From: Oscillospiraceae bacterium
Lineage (GTDB): Bacteria; Bacillota; Clostridia; Oscillospirales; Oscillospiraceae
Assembly (NCBI GenBank): GCA_009776445.1
Contig: WRNV01000009.1
Location: 1-40,910, forward strand
Length of the DNA stretch: 40,910 bases
Reading direction: 5' to 3'
Shown: one piece after another, positions 32,882-40,425 of the stretch
Position numbering within the stretch: the first letter of the stretch is position 1
Layout of the letters: the number at the start of each line of letters is the position of its first letter
Translations under genes and position numbers: made by a program
The notes under the pieces: generated by a model
Told to the model about the DNA's origin: nothing
The model's input: only the letters and a program-made list of their open reading frames with translations
Databases searched by the model: none

Positions 32882-33589
32882 TCACCATTCTAAATCTGAT
32901 ATAGAAACGGGCGCATAATTGTCGGCAATGGATTCGACTTTGCCGCTCTTTATCCTGACGACCCTGTCAGCCATTGGTGTTATCGCCAAGTTATGCGTAA
33001 TAACAACGACCGTGACGCCTTTATTTCGGCAGAAGTCCTGCAAAAGCTTCAGTATGCTTTTGCCTGTCGCGTAGTCCAGAGCGCCTGTAGGCTCATCGCA
33101 GAGCAAGAGTTTCGGGTTTTTCGCAAGCGCGCGGGCGATCGCCACCCGTTGCTGTTCGCCGCCGGATAGCTGCGCGGGGAAGTTTGACAATCTGTGATCG
33201 AGTCCAACTTCGCCCAACACTGATAGAGGGTCGAGCGCGTCGTTGCAAATCTGTAGTCCCAACTCAACGTTTTCCAAAGCGGTGAGGTTAGGAATTAAAT
33301 TGTAAAACTGAAACACGAAACCTACATCGTTACGCCTGTACGTGCAAATATCGCGTTTTGATAAGCTTGTTATATCGCGCCCATCGACGGAGACATCGCC
33401 CGAGGTTGCTGTGTCCATACCGCCTAATATATTCAGTACGGTTGTTTTTCCCGCGCCTGAAGGGCCGACGATCATGCTGAATTTGCCTTTGTCAAGTTTG
33501 AAAGACATCCCGTCCGCCGCCCGAACCGAAACCTGCCCGCTGTGATATTCGCGCACCACATCAGAAAACACGATATAACTAGAAGCCAT
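32882..33589 (-). CDS. ABC transporter ATPase (LolD/MacB type), partner of the permease
   Basis: 235 residues with all nucleotide-binding motifs: Walker [11 protein letters not shown] loop in [20 protein letters not shown], signature [15 protein letters not shown], Walker [13 protein letters not shown] and switch histidine in VITHN. The insert after the Q loop is typical of the MacB/LolD/FtsE group that powers FtsX-like permeases by mechanotransmission. GAGG precedes the ATG. Its promoter region is shared with a divergent LytTR regulator gene, which probably controls it. Confidence 0.94.
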   Translation of the reverse strand: MASSYIVFSDVVREYHSGQVSVRAADGMSFKLDKGKFSMIVGPSGAGKTTVLNILGGMDTATSGDVSVDGRDITSLSKRDICTYRRNDVGFVFQFYNLIPNLTALENVELGLQICNDALDPLSVLGEVGLDHRLSNFPAQLSGGEQQRVAIARALAKNPKLLLCDEPTGALDYATGKSILKLLQDFCRNKGVTVVVITHNLAITPMADRVVRIKSGKVESIADNYAPVSISDLEW

Positions 33590-33631
33590 GGGTCAACCTC
33601 TTATTATGGAGTAGCTGAAACCGCCGCTATC

Positions 33632-33661
33632 ATTATACAGGCTCTTATACATCATTGTGAG
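33632..33661 (-). promoter_or_regulatory. Promoter of the ABC transporter operon
   Basis: Minus strand: CTCACA (33656-33661, 4 of 6), 18-bp spacer, perfect TATAAT (33632-33637), about 43 bases before the ATPase ATG. Confidence 0.5.
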
Positions 33662-33750
33662 AAGTTTTTGTAAATTCTGCTTTGATTAAGCAAATAGAGT
33701 AAATAATAACCTGTTTCGCCGTAATAAGCTATAAATACTCCACATAACGC

Positions 33751-33779
33751 TTGACAAATAACGATAGCCACTGGATAAT
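33751..33779 (+). promoter_or_regulatory. Promoter of the LytTR response regulator gene
   Basis: Perfect TTGACA (33751-33756), 17-bp spacer and GATAAT (33774-33779, 5 of 6). It is divergent from the ABC promoter, with 89 bases between the two -35 boxes in which regulator binding would touch both. Confidence 0.65.
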
Positions 33780-33857
33780 ATGAAAAGATGAAATATCAAA
33801 AACGCGTGATACGGTTTGTACGCCTGCGCCCTGAAGTCGTTGAAAGGAGAGATCAGT

Positions 33858-34559
33858 ATGCGATTTGCCGTATGCGATGATGACATGCTATTTCAAAATG
33901 AAATAAAAAAGGCGGTTTATACATATTCCAACATGCGTAATTTGGATCTTGCGGTGGATGAATACATCTGTGGAGAGGATCTGCTCAACTCATCATATGA
34001 GTACGACGTCGTTTTTATGGACTATCGCATGAGCGGTATCAATGGATTGGAAACTGCTAAGATCCTGCGTGGGAAGAATAAAGATTGCGTAATCATTTTT
34101 CTTACTAGCTATTCCAAAATCGTGTATGAAGTGTTTGAGGTTAGCGCGTTCCGGTTTTTCGAAAAACCGCTTGACGTTGATAAACTACACAAAGCGTTGG
34201 ATGATTATTTTACAACAATCGGAGACGATTACCCAATACTTCTCAAAGTTGGCAGAGAAACAGTCTGTATCAAGACAAACGAGGTGTTTTACCTTGAAGC
34301 GGATAATAAAAAGTGCTTTGTAAACCTAGTGAATGAAAGCTTGCACTGCGCGAGGACCATGGCTTCGATAGCGGCTCAATTGCCTGCTAGCATTTTTCAC
34401 AAAGTAAACAAAGCGTTTATAGTAAATATCAACCATATTAAAAACTATGACAAAGAATATGTATACTTTACAAATGGCGCGCGAGTACCTGCCAGCCGTA
34501 AGTATCTACCGTCATTTAAGGAGGCTTACAAGAATTATGCTAAAGGCCGGAGTTTATAA
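33858..34559 (+). CDS. LytTR-family response regulator (AgrA/LytR type)
   Basis: 233 residues from the ATG at 33858, 7 bases after AAAGGAGA. The receiver domain (about 1-120) has CDDD acid pocket, VVFMDYRMSG with the phosphorylated Asp, LTSYSK with Thr/Ser and Lys positions, and FRFFEKP. The C-terminal LytTR DNA-binding domain (about 130-230) shows EVFYLEADNKKCFVNL, FHKVNKAFIVNINHI and NGARVPASRKYLPSFKEAY. This type pairs with AgrC-like kinases, one of which follows at 34836. Likely target: the divergent ABC transporter. Confidence 0.93.
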   Translation: MRFAVCDDDMLFQNEIKKAVYTYSNMRNLDLAVDEYICGEDLLNSSYEYDVVFMDYRMSGINGLETAKILRGKNKDCVIIFLTSYSKIVYEVFEVSAFRFFEKPLDVDKLHKALDDYFTTIGDDYPILLKVGRETVCIKTNEVFYLEADNKKCFVNLVNESLHCARTMASIAAQLPASIFHKVNKAFIVNINHIKNYDKEYVYFTNGARVPASRKYLPSFKEAYKNYAKGRSL

Positions 34560-34569
34560 CAATTTACAA

Positions 34570-34607
34570 GCAAAAAAAGAAAATCGGCAGTTCATGACCG
34601 CCGATTT
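34570..34607 (-). terminator. Intrinsic terminator of the minus-strand mini-gene
   Basis: AAATCGGC/GCCGATTT, an 8-bp stem with an 11-base loop (34581-34607), is followed on the minus strand by TTTCTTTTTTTG-type sequence, so it is a proper intrinsic terminator only in that direction. On the plus strand it follows the regulator gene but has a weak T tract. Confidence 0.7.
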
Positions 34608-34622
34608 GGTTTTGGCGCAAGC

Positions 34623-34667
34623 TCAGAAACAGAGCCAGCGAACAAAACTGTTTAGAATAGCTCCCAT
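34623..34667 (-). CDS. Candidate 14-residue peptide gene between regulator and kinase
   Basis: On the minus strand, AAAGGAG lies 9 bases before an ATG that opens MGAILNSFVRWLCF and a stop. A T-tract terminator begins 16 bases after the stop. The complete set of signals around such a short frame argues for a true transcription unit. The peptide is hydrophobic with one Arg, one Trp and a Cys near the end. It does not resemble AgrD precursors. It could be a signal peptide for the kinase, a small membrane toxin, or a leader ORF of a small RNA. No convincing promoter was identified upstream. Confidence 0.5.
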   Translation of the reverse strand: MGAILNSFVRWLCF

Positions 34668-34835
34668 TTTCTCGCACTCCTTTCGTTTATTTAATCTTCT
34701 TTTTAAAAATATACTTCACCTACATCGAAAATTGGCTTGAACAAGAGAGACAGGCCGGATAATTGGAGTAAAACGCACAAGATTAAGACTAACCAAAAAG
34801 TCATAATAATAGATAGATGAAGGAAGGCAAATTTT

Positions 34836-36131
34836 ATGATAATGACTGTGTTTTCGACGCTCATTAGCATCCTTATTGTTCAAATTGTCATTAAAGCCGC
34901 TCTGTTCGGCAAGATCAAAAAAATGGCTGCGATTATTGTCTTTTCCGGACTCCTTTTGGCGTATTTATTCTTCTTGCTGTTCTTTCCTGAGGTGATTGAC
35001 AAAAGCGGTTTCAATGTGGCGGTCATAATGTTTTCCGTACTCGCGTCGCTCGTTATTTTTGAGAATATTCAGAAAAGCCAAAGCCTATTTTTCTCGATTT
35101 TAATTTTGGGATTGATGTCAACTGTATCAACATCCATTATGTGGATCGTGGCAATAATTATGCCAAACGTTATCGATTTTCCCGCAGCGGATTTGATCAC
35201 AAACTCAGCTATCTTGATCATTATTCTTATTACTGGGAAAAGCGGTTTGCTATCGAGGATCCTTTACAGCATTACCCGGGTTACGAGAGGGATGAAAGCG
35301 TTGCTCCTTGGCTCAATATGGATAAGCGCTTTATTAGCGACGCTGTTTTCGATTTTATTCAACGAACATTCCGATCTACCATGGCTTCAGTTTTCAGGAA
35401 TGCTTACGGCGACTATGATTATCATGACAGGTATTATGGGACCGCTGCTCATAGTGAATAATCTTTCAACTATACACTATAGGAATTTGTCTAACGTCAT
35501 GAATAAACAAGTGCATTCGCAACTGGAACATTATAAGTCTATGTCAAAAATGAATGAAAATATCTCGAAATTCCAACATGACTATAAGAACATGCGCATA
35601 GGTCTCATAAGCTTTTTAAACCAGAATGACGTTTCCGGCGCCATGAGTTTTCTTGAAACGGAACATTTGATGATAAATGGATCGGCGTCCAATTTTGAAA
35701 CAGGCAGCGTCATACTTGACGCGTTGCTCAATGAAAAGCAGATATCAGCGGCAGCAGTAAACGCGACTATTCAATTTCAAGGTTCCGTACCAGAGCCATT
35801 GCTCAACCCGGCGGATATTTGCGTCATTTTCGGCAACGCATTGGACAACGCGATCGAGGCGTGCGCAAAACTGCCGAAGGAAGAGAAAAAAGTTATTAAA
35901 ATTCAGTCGAGGTTTATAAAAGACTTCTTGTTTATTAATATTGAAAACCCAACGGCGGAAGATGTTCAGATAATAAACAGCGTTATCGCGACTACAAAAG
36001 AGAATAAACAATCGCATGGGTTTGGCTTACGTTCAATACTGACCGCAGTCGAGAAGTATTCCGGAGTTATGAAAATTATGTGTGAAAACGGGGTTTTCAG
36101 CATGGGTATCGATCTTGATTTTCACGTATAG
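34836..36131 (+). CDS. AgrC-like sensor histidine kinase (GHKL ATPase)
   Basis: 431 residues. Six or seven membrane helices fill about 1-210 and would form the sensing part. The dimer helix has FQHDYKNM with the phosphorylated His at about 248. The GHKL ATPase domain shows NALDNAIEACAKLP (N box) and HGFGLRSI (G box). This is the HPK10 kinase class that usually detects peptides. AAGGAAGG precedes the ATG. The 276-base gap before it contains the minus-strand peptide gene, so kinase and regulator may not share one transcript. Confidence 0.92.
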   Translation: MIMTVFSTLISILIVQIVIKAALFGKIKKMAAIIVFSGLLLAYLFFLLFFPEVIDKSGFNVAVIMFSVLASLVIFENIQKSQSLFFSILILGLMSTVSTSIMWIVAIIMPNVIDFPAADLITNSAILIIILITGKSGLLSRILYSITRVTRGMKALLLGSIWISALLATLFSILFNEHSDLPWLQFSGMLTATMIIMTGIMGPLLIVNNLSTIHYRNLSNVMNKQVHSQLEHYKSMSKMNENISKFQHDYKNMRIGLISFLNQNDVSGAMSFLETEHLMINGSASNFETGSVILDALLNEKQISAAAVNATIQFQGSVPEPLLNPADICVIFGNALDNAIEACAKLPKEEKKVIKIQSRFIKDFLFINIENPTAEDVQIINSVIATTKENKQSHGFGLRSILTAVEKYSGVMKIMCENGVFSMGIDLDFHV

Positions 36132-36243
36132 TTGAGTTTTCAGCTTAGTGTGGTAAAGGAAGGGGAAATGTTGACGTATTTTGTATAAAAATATAGTAAT
36201 GATACCTCTTACTCTAATAAACGTACCGGTGACTCCCGAATCG

Positions 36244-36267
36244 ATTACACTATTGTGTAATTTTTTT
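36244..36267 (+). terminator. Terminator after the kinase gene, overlapping a possible -10 box
   Basis: ATTACAC/GTGTAAT (7 bp, four-base loop) is followed by seven Ts, a usual intrinsic terminator shape although AT-rich. The last T starts TATAAT (36267-36272), so the same inverted repeat might instead be an operator in the promoter of the next gene. Confidence 0.5.
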
Positions 36268-36335
36268 ATAATTATGTGGATTTAAATGTTGATGAAATTA
36301 GTTAAAGTCAATGCTAGTATTTTGGAGGTAAATCG

Positions 36336-36986
36336 GTGAAAACGTTGTCCTACACACAAGAATATTTCTTATGCGCTGTAAACAGTATGATGAAGGCGCA
36401 CTTTGCCTGGAATTCGGCGTTTCCTGCGTGTTTGGTTGTTGGGGGAATAAAAGAATTGCTTGATAATGAATATATTGTCAGCGTCGGGAATGGCGACCTT
36501 GTCGCCTGTAAAAAGTGGGATGAGGGTTTGGCTTATTTAAAACCATTGTTTCAAACAATAATGACTCTTCGAAGGTACAGCGACGATAAGGGGATAGTCG
36601 GAGTATTTGCGTCCACATTAAACAGTAGCCGATACGACGACCTATTCGACGCGGTAGGCGATTCGTTGGTGCAATCGCGCTACGCGGAGGTAGCAAGTGA
36701 GTTTGGAACAAGTAAAAAGAAAATGAAGTATCAACCAAAAGCTGAAGCTGTCAAGAGTGTTATAGATAGATTTCGAGCGGAGCTTGCGCGTGATGGGACA
36801 TTGCCGGAGGAAACAATTTGTTTGTTGGCGCTACTGGATAAAAGCTCGTTGATACGCGACTACATCGGAAAGTCTGAGATGGAAATCGCGCGAAGAAGGA
36901 TAGAGGAAACAAAAAATAGTGATATATATGCTTTTGCCGACGCGGTGATAAACTGTTGCGACGACATCGCGGTAGCAGCTATGTAA
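36336..36986 (+). CDS. Unknown helical protein, faintly GPP34/GOLPH3-like
   Basis: 216 residues with a GTG start 8 bases after GGAGG. Helical and soluble. LSYTQEYFLCAVNSMMKAH at the start and LPEETICLLALLDKSSLIRDYI near the end recall the GPP34 family, whose eukaryotic members bind phosphoinositides and whose bacterial members are uncharacterised, but key aromatic and basic residues cannot be matched by eye. A lysine-rich patch (SKKKMKYQPK) lies in the middle. It stands alone with its own control region and a terminator at 37010. Confidence 0.7.
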   Translation: MKTLSYTQEYFLCAVNSMMKAHFAWNSAFPACLVVGGIKELLDNEYIVSVGNGDLVACKKWDEGLAYLKPLFQTIMTLRRYSDDKGIVGVFASTLNSSRYDDLFDAVGDSLVQSRYAEVASEFGTSKKKMKYQPKAEAVKSVIDRFRAELARDGTLPEETICLLALLDKSSLIRDYIGKSEMEIARRRIEETKNSDIYAFADAVINCCDDIAVAAM

Positions 36987-37009
36987 ATTCTTTAAATATG
37001 CTGAGAGCT

Positions 37010-37038
37010 GGGCGAATTATGTTTGTCATTATTCGCCC
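37010..37038. terminator. Bidirectional terminator between convergent genes
   Basis: GGGCGAAT (37010-37017) pairs with ATTCGCCC (37031-37038) between the plus-strand unknown gene and the minus-strand hydratase gene. A second small hairpin GACTGT/ACAGTC (37062-37078) overlaps the hydratase stop. Confidence 0.6.
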
Positions 37039-37076
37039 TCTAATTTGCCTATTTTGTTTGCGACTGTTCATGACAG

Positions 37077-39386
37077 TCATATCTTTGCGTAATAATTCAT
37101 AAGGCATCCTTCTAAGAGGATGGTTCGTTCTTGCGCGCTCAAACCCTGACATTCGAGCGTAATATCACATGCAGAACCGTCGTGTCCGCCGATTATAGCT
37201 TTGGCGTGGATAACCTCGGCGCCCGATAATATAGCTTGGCGGATTCCTGGTATGTAAATCCAATCTCCAACCGAATAGCTGAAGGGTTCGTTTTTGTTGA
37301 TAGTGAAAGGGAGAATGCCCCAGTTGATGCAATTCGAGCGATACCGTTTCGTAGCGTATTCATAGCATATGTTAGCTAACCCGCCCAGAACCTTTTGACA
37401 TGACGCTGCCTGCTCGCGCGCGCTGCCGTCCCCCGGCTTTTTTGCGAATATGCATGAGCCTATAGAAGTCTTCGCGAGGTCTCCACCAAGTTTTATAAGC
37501 ATTTTAGCGATTTCCGCCAATTCGACCGCTTGAGCGGGCGTTTTTGCGTTACGTCTTGCCTCTTCGAGCGAGCGCGCCGTTTTACTTGCCGCGACATATC
37601 CTGGTACGCGCCGTGATAGCGTAAATTCAGACAGCGCGATAGGGTTTGAGCGATAGGATGATGTTTCGCCGGACGGGATGAGTTCGTCGGTTGTCGTCAC
37701 GTCGTCATGGATGACAGCGCACAGTTGTATGAGCATTTCTTCTTCCAGCGCGGGGAATTTAGGCCAGTCCGCGATGTTTGGGCCAAGCCGCAGCGCCGTT
37801 GAAGGGTCTGGCTTCCCAAAACCGTTATAGCACCGCTTGTCATAGATACAGCCATCATATGTGTATACGCGTCGCGTAGGTTCGTAATCGATGTCTGTCG
37901 CCGCTGTGAGGACGCCTCCATTTGCTGCCGTCGCCGCAATAGAACGGGCGTCCATAAGCGCGACTGCCGCTATTTGCCCGTTTTGCGGTTTCGATCCCTC
38001 GCGATTGGCGAAATTACGGGTTGTATGACGTATTGAAAGCGTGTTGTGCGCCGGAGTATCGCCGGCGCCAAAGCAAGGACCGCAGAATGCCGATTTAATG
38101 ACTGCGCCCGCTTGTGTAAGTGTTTCCGCGACGCCATCACGGTACATGGCTAGGGCGATCGGCGTCGAAGACGGATATACGGACAGATCGAAATATCCGT
38201 CGCCAACTGATTTCCCGCGTAAGATGTCGGAGGCTTCAGATATGTTTTCATACATCCCGCCGGCGCAGCCCGCGATAATGCCTTGTTCGCACGTTACTTC
38301 GCCGTACCTGTTGATGCTCGGTAAAAGGTCGAGCTTGGCTTGCCCAAACAGTTCCTTGTTGCATTCATCCTGGACTGCGTGTAATATGCTTTCCGGCTCG
38401 CGCTGTAAATCGTGTATCGTATAGGCTTTTGATGGGTGAAAGGGTAGCGCGATCATTGATTCCGCCGCTGAAAGGTCGATCCTTATTATAGAATCGTAAT
38501 AAGCTCCTTCTTCGATAGATAGTTTGCGAAATTCCCCCAGCCTTCCGACGCTTTCATAATACGTGCGCGTGACGGCGTCGGTTTCCCAAATCGACGATAG
38601 GCAGCTTGTTTCTGTCGTCATGACGTCAATGCCGATGCGGAAATCCATCGACAGCGAACCGACGCCAGGTCCGGCAAACTCAAGTATTTTGTTTTTGACC
38701 GCGCCGCCTGGAAATGTTTTCTTTATTAGATCAAGAGCAACGTCATGAGGGCCGATCCCTTTCCGGGGCAAGCCTTCAAGCCAGACAAGAACGACTTCAG
38801 GTGGGTCTATGTCATACGTGTTTTTTAGCAGTTGCTTCACAAGTTCGCCGCCACCTTCGCCTATTCCGAGAGTTCCGTAGCAGCCGTAACGCGTATGCGA
38901 GTCGGAGCCAAGGATCATCTTTCCGCACCCCGCCAGCTTTTCCCGCGCGTATTGATGGATCACCGCATGATTAGCGGGCACAAATATCCCGCCGTACTTT
39001 TTCGCTGCGGATAATCCAAACGCGTGGTCGTCTTCATTAATTGTACCTCCGACGGCACAAAGGCTGTTGTGGCAGTTAGTAAGCGCGTAGGGGACGGGGA
39101 ACTTCGTCATGCCACTTGCTCGCGCCGTTTGTATTATGCCAACATATGTAATGTCGTGGGAAACTAGCGCGTCGAACGTCAGGCGCATTTTGCCCGAGTC
39201 GTCCAAGATGCCTTTCGCTAGCAAAATCTTGTACGCGATCGTCTTTTCGCGTCCGCTGGGCCAAGGGGACGATCCTTTCGTTTTGCCTTGCGAAACTGGC
39301 GCGCTGGTATCCAGCATTTCCGTTTCAGGGGTAGGTTTGCCTGAAATAATGCGTGCCGCGCTGGCTGAGCGTTTGATTGTCGTCAT
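37077..39386 (-). CDS. Aconitase-family hydratase with 4Fe-4S site
   Basis: 769 residues. Family landmarks are GSDSHTRYGCYGTLGIGEGG (substrate and cluster region), the first cluster cysteine in IAGCAGGMYENI, the CxxC pair in SAFCGPCFGAGDTPAHN, and a C-terminal swivel domain with YRSNCINWGILPF. It belongs to the YbhJ-like hydratase group, which is separate from AcnA, AcnB and LeuCD, and whose substrate is generally not known. GAGAGG precedes the ATG. It is alone in its unit, with a promoter at 39439-39468. The unusual basic N-terminal 30 residues (MTTIKRSASAARIISGKP) are typical of the group. Confidence 0.85.
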   Translation of the reverse strand: MTTIKRSASAARIISGKPTPETEMLDTSAPVSQGKTKGSSPWPSGREKTIAYKILLAKGILDDSGKMRLTFDALVSHDITYVGIIQTARASGMTKFPVPYALTNCHNSLCAVGGTINEDDHAFGLSAAKKYGGIFVPANHAVIHQYAREKLAGCGKMILGSDSHTRYGCYGTLGIGEGGGELVKQLLKNTYDIDPPEVVLVWLEGLPRKGIGPHDVALDLIKKTFPGGAVKNKILEFAGPGVGSLSMDFRIGIDVMTTETSCLSSIWETDAVTRTYYESVGRLGEFRKLSIEEGAYYDSIIRIDLSAAESMIALPFHPSKAYTIHDLQREPESILHAVQDECNKELFGQAKLDLLPSINRYGEVTCEQGIIAGCAGGMYENISEASDILRGKSVGDGYFDLSVYPSSTPIALAMYRDGVAETLTQAGAVIKSAFCGPCFGAGDTPAHNTLSIRHTTRNFANREGSKPQNGQIAAVALMDARSIAATAANGGVLTAATDIDYEPTRRVYTYDGCIYDKRCYNGFGKPDPSTALRLGPNIADWPKFPALEEEMLIQLCAVIHDDVTTTDELIPSGETSSYRSNPIALSEFTLSRRVPGYVAASKTARSLEEARRNAKTPAQAVELAEIAKMLIKLGGDLAKTSIGSCIFAKKPGDGSAREQAASCQKVLGGLANICYEYATKRYRSNCINWGILPFTINKNEPFSYSVGDWIYIPGIRQAILSGAEVIHAKAIIGGHDGSACDITLECQGLSAQERTILLEGCLMNYYAKI

Positions 39387-39438
39387 CTTTCGCGCCTCTC
39401 AATTTGTGTAATAAAATCCGTTAATAATTAATTAACAG

Positions 39439-39468
39439 ATTTTAGCATAGATGTAATAAAAAATTCAA
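39439..39468 (-). promoter_or_regulatory. Promoter of the hydratase gene, extended -10
   Basis: Minus strand: TTGAAT (39463-39468), 18-bp spacer, TAAAAT (39439-39444) with TGC before it. An AT-rich inverted repeat TTAAT/ATTAA lies between it and the gene at about 39421-39435. Confidence 0.55.
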
Positions 39469-39557
39469 GTTATGTACACACATATATTCGAACGGCATGT
39501 TAATATGATTATGCTGAAATTGATAAATTGATGCGCCGCTAATGAATGTCAATACAA

Positions 39558-39637
39558 CTATCCCTGCTTGCTCGATGGACGGAACACCGGTCGAAAGGCA
39601 GGGATAGACCATTATTGCGGCATCGTTACACGATGCT
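39558..39637. ncRNA. Two tandem hairpins in a gene-free stretch, candidate structured RNA
   Basis: The 421 bases between the hydratase and dut starts hold no convincing gene. CTATCCCTGC (39558-39567) pairs perfectly with GCAGGGATAG (39598-39607), enclosing a smaller GAC/GTC-CCGG fold. Next is GCATCG/CGATGC with a five-base loop (39620-39637). No T tract and no known RNA family were recognised. Strand is undetermined. Confidence 0.35.
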
Positions 39638-39730
39638 TCGAGCGCCACAATTCTAATAAATATTCATAACAATGTCAATAGCAGCGTAACCGTTGGGTAA
39701 GTAGTTAGTAACTGAAGGGCAACCCGTTGT

Positions 39731-39759
39731 TTGACAGTATAAAGAAAATATGTTACTGT
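39731..39759 (+). promoter_or_regulatory. Promoter of dut
   Basis: Perfect TTGACA (39731-39736), 17-bp spacer, TACTGT (39754-39759) with TGT before it as an extended -10. The -10 is weak, but the -35 and extension are good. Confidence 0.5.
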
Positions 39760-39770
39760 TCAGTGGGTAT
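39755..39770. repeat. Short match to the MITE edge
   Basis: ACTGTTCAGTGGGTAT repeats exactly the sequence at the left edge of inverted-repeat copy B (29533-29548), then diverges. It may be a leftover of a third copy or a preferred insertion target. It overlaps the dut -10 box. Confidence 0.4.
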
Positions 39771-39807
39771 ACGGAACTGAAATAAAATGCACACTACGAG
39801 GAGAAAT

Positions 39808-40254
39808 ATGAAGAGATTGCCAATTAAACTATTGACGCATGGCGCGAAAATGCCCACGCGAAAAACGTCGGGCAGCGTTGGATATGATATTGCCGCGAGC
39901 ATGGGGGAGGACGTTGTGATCGAGCCTGGGGAGACGCGCATGATTGGAGCAGGATTCGCGATAGCGCTTGAGCCAGGTTATGCCGCTTTCATATACGCCA
40001 GGAGCGGGCTTGGGATTAAAAACGGTATCATACCAGCCAATTGTGTTGGGGTTGTCGACTCGGATTACAGAGGCGAGATAATAGTTGGGCTGAAAAACAC
40101 ATCGGCCGAATCATTCACAGTCAGGGACGGAGACCGCATAGCTCAGATGGTCATAGCCGGTTGCGAACTGCCGCAACTAATGCTTTGTGAAGACCTAGAC
40201 GAGACGCGGCGAGGCAGCGACGGTTTTGGGTCTACTGGGACAGCGCAGGATTAG
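39808..40254 (+). CDS. dut: dUTP diphosphatase (dUTPase)
   Basis: 148 residues from the ATG at 39808, chosen because GAGGAG sits just before it and the family sequence starts there (MKRLPIKLLTHGAKMPTRK). It splits dUTP to dUMP and pyrophosphate as a trimer. The five trimeric dUTPase motifs are present: SVGYDIAAS, ARSGLGIKNGI, GVVDSDYRGEIIVGL with the substrate Asp, RIAQMVI and the C-terminal RRGSDGFGSTG. In the last motif the usual RGSGGFGSTG has an Asp for one Gly, as in many family members. Confidence 0.95.
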   Translation: MKRLPIKLLTHGAKMPTRKTSGSVGYDIAASMGEDVVIEPGETRMIGAGFAIALEPGYAAFIYARSGLGIKNGIIPANCVGVVDSDYRGEIIVGLKNTSAESFTVRDGDRIAQMVIAGCELPQLMLCEDLDETRRGSDGFGSTGTAQD

Positions 40255-40312
40255 AGGCAGGCTATCGTGCTTGCAACAAAAAACAATTTATTCTTCTCCG
40301 CAACTCCCATCT

Positions 40313-40347
40313 ACTAACAACTAACAACTAACAACTAACGACTAACC
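40313..40347. repeat. 7-bp tandem repeat (ACTAACN, five units)
   Basis: Three exact ACTAACA units are followed by ACTAACG and ACTAACC, then broken copies to 40364. It lies between dut and the ABC exporter gene. An inverted repeat TGCGAGC/GCTCGCA (40365-40371 with 40405-40411) follows, next to the exporter ribosome binding site. Slippage could change the spacing upstream of that gene. Confidence 0.75.
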
Positions 40348-40425
40348 ACTAGATACTAACCACTGCGAGCACGTATATTCTAACATTTTTTGAATTGCGT
40401 AAGCGCTCGCATCAGGGGGATTTGC

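Noticed and set aside
34623-34667. Mini-peptide as an AgrD precursor
   Set aside because: It has no AgrD-like amphipathic leader and acidic tail, the Cys is two residues from the end, and no AgrB gene is nearby.
34447-34740. A 97-residue plus-strand frame running from the regulator gene into the gap
   Set aside because: It overlaps the LytTR domain in another frame, has no suitable ribosome binding site, and is opposite the better supported mini-gene.
39442-39648. A 68-residue minus-strand frame before dut
   Set aside because: It runs through the hairpins and the hydratase promoter, has no ribosome binding site and no family-like pattern.
40313-40364. ACTAACN repeats as a CRISPR array
   Set aside because: Units are 7 bp with no spacers.
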